Assembly: GCA_039026975.1 (NCBI GenBank)
Contig: JBCCLI010000157.1
Coordinates: forward strand, 1 to 13,703
Direction of reading: 5' to 3'
DNA from: JBCBKZ01 sp039026975
Lineage (GTDB): Bacteria > Bacteroidota > Bacteroidia > J057
Length of the DNA stretch: 13,703 nt
Shown: positions 1-6,194 of the stretch, piece after piece
How the letters are laid out: each line of letters opens with the position of its first letter
Position numbering within the stretch: position 1 is the stretch's first letter
Notes under the pieces: model-generated
What the model saw: only the letters and a program-made list of their open reading frames with translations
Database searches by the model: none
Told to the model about the DNA's origin: nothing
Position numbers and translations under genes: made by a program

Positions 1-528
1 AGAAACTATGGAGTAGAACTTACAGTAGAAAAATTCTTCAGTCGAGGATATTACGGGTTACTTACTGCCTCCATATATGATTCAGAATATGAAGGGAGTG
101 ATGAGATTTCCAGAAATACCGCCTTCAACAACCAGTATGTACTAAATGTGCTGGGAGGGAAGGAATGGAAAGTGGGACAGGAAAAACGTAATGCCTTTAC
201 CCTGGACTTTAAAGTAACTAACGCCGGAGGGAGATACTTTACCCCCGTAGACCTGGTCGCCACCCGAGCCAACTTTGGAAGAGAAGTGTTAGATGAGGAA
301 AATGCTTTCTCAGAAAGGTTTGATCCCTATTTCAGAATGGATGTAAAGTTCGGCTTCAGAGTTAACTCCAAGAAGAAGAAGCTTTCCCAGCAATTCTATA
401 TAGACCTACAGAATGTAACTAACCAAGAAAATATTTTTATCAGAAGGTATAATGAGGTAACAGATGAGATTAATGAAGTCAACCAGAGAGGATTTTTCCC
501 TGACCTATTATATAGAATCCAGTTCTAG
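1..528 (+). CDS. TonB-dependent receptor, C-terminal part (truncated by window start)
   Basis: The reading frame is open from base 1 to the TAG at 526-528, so this is the last 175 codons of a longer gene. The translation alternates polar and aromatic residues as outer-membrane beta-strands do (near the start, YGVELTVEKFF, then GYYGLLTASIYDS). It contains the late-barrel stretches RFDPYFRMDVKFGFRV and FYIDLQNVTNQ, and ends LLYRIQF. A terminal phenylalanine on the last strand and the dNvtNq element are typical of Bacteroidota TonB-dependent receptors. Such proteins import siderophores, glycans or other bulky ligands through the outer membrane, using energy from TonB-ExbBD. The plug and TonB box lie outside the window, so the ligand cannot be inferred. 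A GTG at 148 is an internal valine, not a start. A terminator follows at 558-587. The class is well supported; the subclass is unknown. Confidence 0.85.
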   Translation, partial: RNYGVELTVEKFFSRGYYGLLTASIYDSEYEGSDEISRNTAFNNQYVLNVLGGKEWKVGQEKRNAFTLDFKVTNAGGRYFTPVDLVATRANFGREVLDEENAFSERFDPYFRMDVKFGFRVNSKKKKLSQQFYIDLQNVTNQENIFIRRYNEVTDEINEVNQRGFFPDLLYRIQF

Positions 529-557
529 TACCTTACTGAAGTATAGTTCCAAGTGGT

Positions 558-587
558 AAGCCAGGAGAATTTCTCTTGGCTTTTTTT
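558..587 (+). terminator. Rho-independent terminator after the TonB-dependent receptor gene
   Basis: A 9-bp stem (AGCCAGGAG at 559-567, CTCTTGGCT at 573-581, one G-U pair) has a 5-nt loop and runs into seven Ts at 581-587. It lies 30 bases after the receptor stop codon. It also argues against any start of the next gene upstream of about 590, such as the in-frame GTG at 553. Confidence 0.85.
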
Positions 588-615
588 ATTGGCGATTAAA
601 ACCTTGTATGCTCCT

Positions 616-1460
616 GTGCATTATGGAAGAAACCTCAGGTTCATCATAAAACACCCCCTTCCCCTATTTCCAGAACTAGACCAGCATCTGGTAGACCTTC
701 TACAATCTCTTTCTCCTGAAGACTGGGAGAAATCTACCTTGGCTGGGCACTGGAAAGTAAAAGACATAACCTATCACCTATTGGATGGAAACATCAGAGG
801 AATTTCCCAATCCAGAGACAAGCGCTTTCCTATGATTCCTGATGATAGCAAATACAAGCGCATCACCGACTTCATCAATGATCAGAACCAACTGTGGGTA
901 TCCGTAGCTCAGAGAATGAGTTATCCCGTGTTACTCCAGCTCATAGAGACAACTTCACAGACCTACTACGAGCATTTGTGTAGCCTGGACATGATGGGGA
1001 AAGCCATATTTGCCGTTAGTTGGGCAGGAGAAGAGGAGTCCCTTAACTGGTTTCACATAGCTAGAGAATATACTGAAAAGTGGCACCATCAGCAGCAAAT
1101 TAGAGAAGCGGTGGGAAGCCCTTCACCTATCATGGAAGAGAAATTTTACCTGCCCTTCCTGGATACCTGTATGCGTGCCCTCCCCCACCATTACAGGACC
1201 ATAGAGGCCCAGGAAGGGACTTCCATTCAGTTTAGTATTCTCCTACAAGTGCCTACTGGAACCTAATCAGAGGGCCTGAAAGCTGGTACCTGACCAAAGA
1301 GAAAACGGCTCATCAAAGTCAGGTCGAAATCCCAGATGAGGTAGCATGGAAAATTTTTACAAAAGGGGTTTCTCAAGAGGAAGCTAAGAGAAAGGTAGTT
1401 ACCACAGGAGAGCATAGATTAGGGCGGCAAGTGATAAGCATGCTAACCTTTATGATTTAA
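616..1460 (+). pseudogene. DinB / maleylpyruvate isomerase-like protein, split by a frameshift
   Basis: The first part (frame of base 616, stop TAA at 1264-1266) carries a DinB/MDMPI-type four-helix fold. It has LFPELDQHLVDLLQSLSPEDWE, then W-KVKDITYHLLDGN with a metal-type His, then EYTEKWHHQQQIREAVGSP with the second His cluster. The C-terminal domain continues in the -1 frame: from about 1254 to the TAA at 1458-1460 it reads YWNLIRGPESWYLTKE, then DEVAWKIFTKGVSQEEAKR, then LGRQVISMLTFMI. This matches the SCP2-like tail usual for this family. One missing base (or two extra) between about 1235 and 1256 would restore one protein of roughly 280 residues, the normal size. No ATG lies in frame before the conserved fold; GTG 616 is the best of poor starts, and TTG 604 is an alternative. 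Relatives are thiol-dependent isomerases/transferases or of unknown function; the substrate is not predictable. A sequencing error is as likely as real decay. Confidence 0.7.
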
Positions 1461-1507
1461 TACCATCTAAACATGAAAATGCTTATTTTTAGGAAAAGAA
1501 TAAAGCT

Positions 1508-2098
1508 ATGGGCTTACCCATCTCAACAGAAAAGCGATACACAGTAGAAGAATACCTTAACTTAGCAGATAGAAGTGAAACAAGGCTTGAGTTTGAGGAT
1601 GGGCAGATAGTGGATATGGGTAAAACAACTGATACTCATGCCGAATTAGCGTTCAACACAGCCTCAGATCTAAAACCCCAAGCCAGTAAATCTGGCTGTA
1701 AAGTCTATATGGAATCTGTTGCCTTAGAAGCTGAAAAGGATAACAGATATTTTCTACCAGATGTCATGCTTACATGCGATGAGCGAGATCACGCTGACAG
1801 AAATATGAAACGCTATCCAAGCTTAGTAGTGGAAATTGTCTCCCCCAGTTCTTCTCAAAGAGATAGAGATGTAAAATTTAGAGCCTACTTACGGATTCCC
1901 TCTATAAAATACTATGTGCTTATTGCCCAGGACCAGATAAGAGTAGAAGTGTTTGCTAGAATGGAATCTAGCAAAGGCTGGGCATTCACTTATTATGAAT
2001 CCATAGAAGACAGTATAGAATTCCAGGAATTAGGATTCAAGCTTTCCCTAAATAATATTTACGAAGGGGTAAGTTTGATTTCTGATGATATGAATTAA
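1508..2098 (+). CDS. Uma2 family (DUF820) putative PD-(D/E)xK endonuclease
   Basis: This 196-residue protein has the Uma2 layout. An N-terminal YTVEEYLNLA helix is followed by RLEFEDGQIVDMG (residues 26-38, equivalent of the family yElinGeiv strand). The nuclease-like core follows: YFLPDVMLTCDE (81-92, Asp85), LVVEIVSPSS (106-115, Glu109), RDVKFRAYLRIPSIKYYVL (120-138, Lys123), then IRVEVFAR. Asp85, Glu109 and Lys123 sit where the restriction-like catalytic acids and lysine are expected. Length is normal for the family, which is widespread in cyanobacteria and Bacteroidota; its biological role is largely undefined, and nuclease activity is inferred from the fold. A purine-rich AGGAAAAG at 1491-1498 lies 9 bases before the ATG. 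There is no obvious terminator, and the gene seems independent of its damaged upstream neighbour. No partner gene (methylase, antitoxin) is visible. Confidence 0.85.
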   Translation: MGLPISTEKRYTVEEYLNLADRSETRLEFEDGQIVDMGKTTDTHAELAFNTASDLKPQASKSGCKVYMESVALEAEKDNRYFLPDVMLTCDERDHADRNMKRYPSLVVEIVSPSSSQRDRDVKFRAYLRIPSIKYYVLIAQDQIRVEVFARMESSKGWAFTYYESIEDSIEFQELGFKLSLNNIYEGVSLISDDMN

Positions 2099-2155
2099 AC
2101 AGTCCTCCTTGGACCTTAGGGATACTACTTACTATCTACCTTTTTCAAACTAGAA

Positions 2156-2449
2156 ATGGAAACGAGGATTATGGGAGTCGGTTTGTTTGGGGAGAATATG
2201 ACTTCTACAGGTGAAAACTCTGCCACCTATGGTTCCTATCTAATGGACAGACCCACTAAAACTGTCATAGAACCAAGACCAGCCGGAAACGCAGGTACCC
2301 TTGAAGATAATAACTATAAGCTTGTGTTAGGCTTTGGAAATGTCTACATCAAAGCGGTCCATAATCTTCCTACCCTACCCGATGACACCATTGCTCCCGC
2401 TAACTATACGGCTACAATGACTTTACCAGCCGTTCCTGTCATCCTGTAA
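2156..2449 (+). CDS. Hypothetical protein, possibly the remnant of a secreted beta-sandwich protein
   Basis: I do not recognise this 97-residue ORF. It has no signal peptide, no transmembrane segment and no cysteine. The second half (DNNYKLVLGFGNVYIKAVHN, then PDDTIAPANYTATMTLPAVP) resembles the end of an immunoglobulin-like or pilin-like extracellular domain, where a closing xxYtaTmTl strand is common. Without an export signal it would make little sense as a complete extracellular protein. In the +2 frame the same DNA at about 2155-2208 reads NGNEDYGSRFVWGEYDFYR before a stop, which also looks protein-like. One or the other could therefore be a frameshifted remnant whose front was lost at the Uma2 gene. 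The ORF may also be spurious. It converges on the erythromycin-esterase gene, with 44 bases between their stop codons and no clear terminator. Confidence 0.3.
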   Translation: METRIMGVGLFGENMTSTGENSATYGSYLMDRPTKTVIEPRPAGNAGTLEDNNYKLVLGFGNVYIKAVHNLPTLPDDTIAPANYTATMTLPAVPVIL

Positions 2450-2493
2450 CCATCAATAAGCAGGAACCCTCTTTTTCTCCTATATCTTCACTG

Positions 2494-3885
2494 CTATTGG
2501 AGGTAATTAGGAGGGCTTACTGTATGGATAAAGAAAATTCCATCATAGTTATCATCTAACACCATTCTCAATCTATTGACACCCCACGACTTGGCTTCTG
2601 TCGTTTGGTAGATCCATGCATTATCAACGGTCCTGGTCTGATTCTCCAGATCCAGAAAGACCCATTTTCTTCGGCTCCTGTACATAATAGACTCCAAGCT
2701 ACCACGTCCCGGAGAGTTTACTCCATACACCTCTCTTCTATTATTAGCCATTTGGCCTCTATACGCATAAAATCCTATGGTATACAGCTCGCTCTCATAG
2801 TCTTCATGCAGCCATTCCCCCATAACGATTTGAGACCTACTCCCGCCAAAGCTGATACGAGAGTTTTTATGCCTGATATGAAAATTATGCGCCCATATCA
2901 TCATCTTTTCCTGAGGATATAAGGTTTCCAGCAGGAAGGCTGTATTCCTGGCCATTCCTTCATCTCTAACTCCTCCACTTCTAGCGAAATCCTCCACTGA
3001 TGCCCAATAATGCTGATTGATATGGAAAGAGATACTCTTGGCAAGCTGAAGGCCAAGTAAAACCTCTACAGGATCTCCCTGATATACATTAGTGATCTCA
3101 TCTTGCTTTTCTGAGATAAAATCTGCTAACGCTGCATACTGACTCAGAAGGGTATCCCTGTTTGTATTTACAAAGCTTAGGGTACCCTCATAGCTATTGA
3201 AATTGACTCTCCGATAATCTTCATCCAGTTCTTGCACTTCCTGTGCATATACCGAATCTACCCCTACGAGCAAATCATAGAAAAATCTTCCTCTATCTTC
3301 CGAACCAAAGAATGAACTAAACTGTACATCAAATCCTGTAAGGATTAAAGGGGAGGAAGTAGATTGGGTTGCTACCACATATTCAAATAGCCTAAGCACC
3401 TCCTGCGTACTCCAAACTCCAAAAATGGAGTTATTCATCAGGTTTCTCGCATTGGCGGTGCTGCTAACGAGATTTTGCTGTGTAGCATAACACTCAAACA
3501 TCCCACTCTCAAAGGCTAACACATTATAGCCCAGTTCTTCATGTAAAAATTTAATGAGGCGGACTTTAGCCAGATTGTACTCCTTTACTCCATGTCCACT
3601 TTCTCCCAGTTGGATAATTCTCTTATTCTCCAGAAGAGGGGTTAAGAACTGTAAATCAGTAAAATTAATGGAGGATAAGGACCTAACAGGATAATGGTTA
3701 TCCTCAATCCAACTGATCACATCCTGCCCTTCAACAGGGGCATTAGAGTCTTCTGGCGTTTCCAGTCCATTATCAGTAAACAAACCATCTTCCCCTATAA
3801 TTGGTAGCGTTTCATCTTCCTCACAGCCAGTGAAAAGAAGTAGTAGGAAAAGACCTGATAAAATTACACTTGTAGAAGTTTGCAT
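2494..3885 (-). CDS. Erythromycin esterase family lipoprotein
   Basis: The start is ATG 3885-3883, because it places a clean lipoprotein signal (LFLLLLFTGC, lipobox FTG-Cys) directly at the N-terminus; an in-frame TTG at 3921 would add 12 residues in front. The mature protein (463 residues before processing) carries an acidic linker, then the erythromycin-esterase fold. Motifs, numbered from this ATG, are: RIIQLGESGHGVKEYNLAK with Glu95 and His98, the family catalytic pair; VLAFESGMFE with Glu126; LILTGFDVQF; VRDEGMARN; and MIWAHNFHIRHKN with His333. All key residues are present. Characterised EreA/EreB hydrolyse the macrolide lactone, but most family members are not resistance enzymes, and a membrane lipoprotein is unlike cytosolic Ere. 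It is better read as an envelope hydrolase of unknown substrate. It is separated from the upstream GIN-domain gene by a terminator; no promoter motif was clear. Confidence 0.85.
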   Translation of the reverse strand: MQTSTSVILSGLFLLLLFTGCEEDETLPIIGEDGLFTDNGLETPEDSNAPVEGQDVISWIEDNHYPVRSLSSINFTDLQFLTPLLENKRIIQLGESGHGVKEYNLAKVRLIKFLHEELGYNVLAFESGMFECYATQQNLVSSTANARNLMNNSIFGVWSTQEVLRLFEYVVATQSTSSPLILTGFDVQFSSFFGSEDRGRFFYDLLVGVDSVYAQEVQELDEDYRRVNFNSYEGTLSFVNTNRDTLLSQYAALADFISEKQDEITNVYQGDPVEVLLGLQLAKSISFHINQHYWASVEDFARSGGVRDEGMARNTAFLLETLYPQEKMMIWAHNFHIRHKNSRISFGGSRSQIVMGEWLHEDYESELYTIGFYAYRGQMANNRREVYGVNSPGRGSLESIMYRSRRKWVFLDLENQTRTVDNAWIYQTTEAKSWGVNRLRMVLDDNYDGIFFIHTVSPPNYLQ

Positions 3886-3978
3886 GAGATGCCTGGTTAT
3901 AAAGTAAAGAATGGGCCACAATCAGATACCCTCATTGGCCCTGGAAAATAATGGACTACCTATATCAACTAAAAACAT

Positions 3979-4006
3979 AAAGGATGCCCTTTGGAGGTCA
4001 TCCTTT
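3979..4006 (-). terminator. Rho-independent terminator after the GIN-domain gene
   Basis: An 8-bp perfect stem (AAAGGATG at 3979-3986, CATCCTTT at 3999-4006) flanks a 12-nt loop that can add a CC/GG pairing. On the minus strand the stem is followed by TTTATGTTTTT, the expected U-rich tract. It starts 33 bases beyond the stop codon of the 4039-4728 gene and separates it from the erythromycin-esterase gene. Confidence 0.75.
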
Positions 4007-4038
4007 TCGTATCAAGGAACAATATGAATGGAACACGT

Positions 4039-4728
4039 TTACACTTTTCTTATGCTTCCTGAGCCACTGCTACGCATACTGCTGACAGAGGCATTCCCTT
4101 TGTATCTGATGTTACCTGAACCAGATACGGAGGCGCGTATGTCTTCATTAGCTGTTACATCCAGATTACCAGAACCGCTAACACGAGCATCTACAGTTTC
4201 TGATTCCAACTCAAAGGCTTTTACATTACCTGAGCCAGATATGCTTAGGGTGACATCATCAGCTCTCCCACCTAACATTAGATTAGAAGAACCCGAAAGA
4301 GAAGCATCTAGCTCATCCACATCAAGTCTGGACAGATAGATGTTCCCTGAGCCCGCATTTCTTAGACGGAAATCCTTAGCAGCCAACTCCGTATCACATC
4401 TTAGGTTACCGGAGCCGCCGTTTGAAATCCCTTCCAGGCTTTCGTAGGTGACATAGGCTTTTACCTTAGCTTGTCGCCACTTACGCCAAGATCCTTCCTT
4501 CTGCTTAATGACCAAGGTATTTCCATCTACTTCTGTGATGATCTCATCAGAAGAAATATTTTCTAATTCCAGCCTGACTTCAGGTGAGGTTCCTTTTTCC
4601 AGGACTACATCAAAACTGCCTCTTACTGAAACTTTACTAAAGTCCCTTACTTCACGGATTTCTGTTTGGCCCAGGCATACGGAGAGGAAGAGAGAAAGAG
4701 CTACTAACAGGAAGACGGATTTTTTCAT
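4039..4728 (-). CDS. Secreted GIN-domain protein (DUF2807, head GIN domain)
   Basis: The 229-residue product begins with a Sec signal peptide (MKKSVFLLVALSLFLSVCLG, cleavage likely before Gln21). The first domain opens with VRDFSKVSVRGSFDVVLEKG (27-46), the classic start of a DUF2807 'putative auto-transporter adhesin, head GIN' domain. From residue 105 a Gly-Ser-Gly-Asn turn recurs at 105, 126, 146 (GSSN), 165, 185, 203 and 222 (GSGS), every 18-21 residues. This fits a right-handed beta-helix with one rung per repeat. Such proteins are abundant in Bacteroidota and are thought to be periplasmic or surface located; no biochemical role is established. The protein has no C-terminal sorting domain or lipobox, so it is probably periplasmic or released. 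It is transcribed alone: a promoter-like TACTTTTG lies 53 bases upstream and a terminator lies just after it. Confidence 0.9.
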   Translation of the reverse strand: MKKSVFLLVALSLFLSVCLGQTEIREVRDFSKVSVRGSFDVVLEKGTSPEVRLELENISSDEIITEVDGNTLVIKQKEGSWRKWRQAKVKAYVTYESLEGISNGGSGNLRCDTELAAKDFRLRNAGSGNIYLSRLDVDELDASLSGSSNLMLGGRADDVTLSISGSGNVKAFELESETVDARVSGSGNLDVTANEDIRASVSGSGNIRYKGNASVSSMRSSGSGSIRKV

Positions 4729-4743
4729 AATAGATCATTTGAT

Positions 4744-4764
4744 AGTCTGTAGAAAGGACAGACT
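4744..4764 (-). promoter_or_regulatory. Leader hairpin before the GIN-domain gene
   Basis: A perfect 7-bp inverted repeat (AGTCTGT at 4744-4750, ACAGACT at 4758-4764) with a 7-nt loop sits in the predicted 5' leader. It ends 15 bases before the ATG. It has no T tract, so it is not a terminator. It could stabilise the mRNA or bind a regulator; both ideas are inference. Confidence 0.4.
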
Positions 4765-4780
4765 GAAGAGGGAGGGGTTG

Positions 4781-4788
4781 CAAAAGTA
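4781..4788 (-). promoter_or_regulatory. Bacteroidota-type -7 box upstream of the GIN-domain gene
   Basis: On the minus strand this reads TACTTTTG, a full match to the TAnnTTTG -7 element used by the Bacteroidota primary sigma factor. It is about 52 bases upstream of the ATG and just after the terminator of the M23 gene. The -33 TTG element is only weakly represented. Confidence 0.45.
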
Positions 4789-4808
4789 GGCAGGTGGGCC
4801 ATAAACAT

Positions 4809-4843
4809 AAAAAAACCGAACTTTTTACTAAGTCCGGTTTTTT
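4809..4843 (-). terminator. Rho-independent terminator after the M23 peptidase gene
   Basis: The 9-nt arms at 4814-4822 and 4831-4839 pair fully on the minus-strand RNA (AACCGGACU with AGUUCGGUU, one G-U). They are extended by A/U pairs and followed by a seven-U tract. On the plus strand the same arms carry an A-C mismatch, so the element serves the minus-strand gene ending at 4862. Confidence 0.85.
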
Positions 4844-4861
4844 ATTTTTTCATTAGAAATC

Positions 4862-5446
4862 TTATTCAAAATATCGAATAGGATTCATGTTTCTCCCATA
4901 TTTAAGCACCTCGTAGTGAAGGTGAGGATTAGTACTCACGCCTGTATTTCCTGACAGGGCGATGGTATCCCCAACAATGACTTCTTGACCTTCTTGAACA
5001 TATAGTGTTGAAAGATGCGCGTAAAGTGAAGAATGCACGTCATCATGTCCAAGAATTATGTGTTTACCAAAGGTGCTGCTATCGGAGTCAAACATAGCCT
5101 CAAGTACAATTCCACCCGCTGAAGCGATAATAGGCGTTCCTACATCTACTGGGAAGTCAACACCGTAGTGCATTCTTCTTCTTTTAAAAACAGGATGAAG
5201 GCGCACCCCAAAGTAACTGCTAATAGCTATTTCCTGTGGAACAGGTTTTATACTAGGGCTTTCCAGCAAGTCAACATCATTTACTCTTCTTAGCTGTGCT
5301 TGTTGCACTTTCATTCCCTGATCAGCGGGGATATAGGCCACTGATGAAGTAGGAAACATAGTGTCTATCAAGCTTTCATTGGACTCAGTCGCAAAGAAAA
5401 TAGCGCTGAAGGTAAATAAGGTAGCACTGATGATATAATACCTCAT
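4862..5446 (-). CDS. M23 family metallopeptidase (LytM-type peptidoglycan endopeptidase)
   Basis: The product has 194 residues. An N-terminal hydrophobic segment (YYIISATLFTFSAIFFA, about 3-19) acts as signal peptide or anchor, followed by a roughly 50-residue linker. The M23 domain begins at SSYFGVRLHPVF (77-88). Zinc ligands are His93 and Asp97 (MHYGVDFP) and His177 in HLHYEV (175-180); the catalytic His is His144 in LYAHLS. G-GIVLEA, the GHDDVHSSLYAH block and the GxTGvStnPHLHYE ending are all canonical. All active-site residues are present, so an active D,D-endopeptidase cutting peptidoglycan cross-links in the periplasm is expected. It has no LysM or coiled-coil region and is a minimal family member. 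The long upstream gap holds a possible promoter at 5584-5591, and a strong terminator follows the gene. Its role in growth or daughter-cell separation is inference. Confidence 0.9.
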   Translation of the reverse strand: MRYYIISATLFTFSAIFFATESNESLIDTMFPTSSVAYIPADQGMKVQQAQLRRVNDVDLLESPSIKPVPQEIAISSYFGVRLHPVFKRRRMHYGVDFPVDVGTPIIASAGGIVLEAMFDSDSSTFGKHIILGHDDVHSSLYAHLSTLYVQEGQEVIVGDTIALSGNTGVSTNPHLHYEVLKYGRNMNPIRYFE

Positions 5447-6194
5447 ATGCTGCGCGTAAGAGTAAGCCAGTGATACAAATTCTCACCACTTAATGTTCTC
5501 CCAATGCATAAAGTAACCATGCTGGGTGCACATTGCGCTTACTGTTTGACTATGTTAGTTAAAGTGTTACCAAAGAACTGCTGCAAATGTAGAATAAGAA
5601 CACCTACAGCGAAAGCTAAAATGTCTGTCAATATCTACATTATATCGGACACATAAACAAAGTAGAAAAATAGAGGACAGAATGTTTTCAATACTGCCTA
5701 AACCCTTGAAAATGCTGTGTCAATGGCGTTTCATATTCTCCTGAACAGCTAAATTCAGACACATCTTGAAAAAATCTTACCTACCTTTTCTTTCGCAAAG
5801 AACATAATATACCAAGATGAGATATTAGTAAATTCATACGAATCCCTCATTTTGGCTCTTTAACCCCTATCCTACGTAGCATGGGTAAATAGGTTTCCCG
5901 TTAATAACGATTTCTGATAAGCTGATTATTACATAAATGAGCAGAGGCAGGAAGGGATGTAATACATTCGGGATAATGATTCTATTTTTTATCTCACCCT
6001 CTGAAAAAGCTGAATTCGTTTTACAATAGCCAGGACTGTTAAAACGGCTTAACTCCCTATTAGCTGAGGCTTATCTCATCTAGCCTCATGTTTGTGATAT
6101 TCATAAAATTAGGCCTACTTATGCCCCGGTTTAAAAACACTAATGGGCTTTAGACCGTTTATTGATCTTTGTAAAGAAGTATACCGTCTGAAGA
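5447..6194. other. Long intergenic region without a recognisable gene
   Basis: These 748 bases lie between the divergent M23 and ferredoxin-NADP reductase genes. All frames I followed are broken by stops within a few tens of codons, and nothing resembles a tRNA or a known RNA. A full minus-strand TAnnTTTG box lies at 5584-5591. Near-matches on the plus strand lie at 6087-6094 (CATGTTTG) and 6164-6171 (GATCTTTG), the latter 23 bases before the reductase start. It may hold promoters, an unannotated RNA or decayed DNA; I cannot say which. Confidence 0.5.
5584..5591 (-). promoter_or_regulatory. Bacteroidota-type -7 box, candidate promoter of the M23 gene
   Basis: The minus strand reads TACATTTG, a full TAnnTTTG match, about 138 bases upstream of the M23 start. 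The expected -33 position has only a partial TTTC. The leader would be long, so this is a tentative call. Confidence 0.3.

Noticed and set aside
553..615. GTG 553 as start of the DinB-like gene
   Set aside because: It lies inside the receptor gene's terminator hairpin (558-587), and the residues it would add resemble no family N-terminus.
1473..1550. Short ORF starting at ATG 1473 before the Uma2 gene
   Set aside because: It overlaps the Uma2 start in another frame, is only about 25 codons long and resembles nothing.
1508..2098. Defence island or toxin-antitoxin unit around the Uma2 gene
   Set aside because: No methylase, helicase, antitoxin or recombinase lies next to it; Uma2 genes commonly occur alone.
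2605..2922. Plus-strand ORF of 105 codons
   Set aside because: It lies wholly within the erythromycin-esterase gene on the other strand, which has intact conserved motifs.
4028..4339. Plus-strand ORF with repeated LPEP-like residues
   Set aside because: The apparent repeat is the antisense reading of the GSGN repeat codons in the GIN-domain gene.
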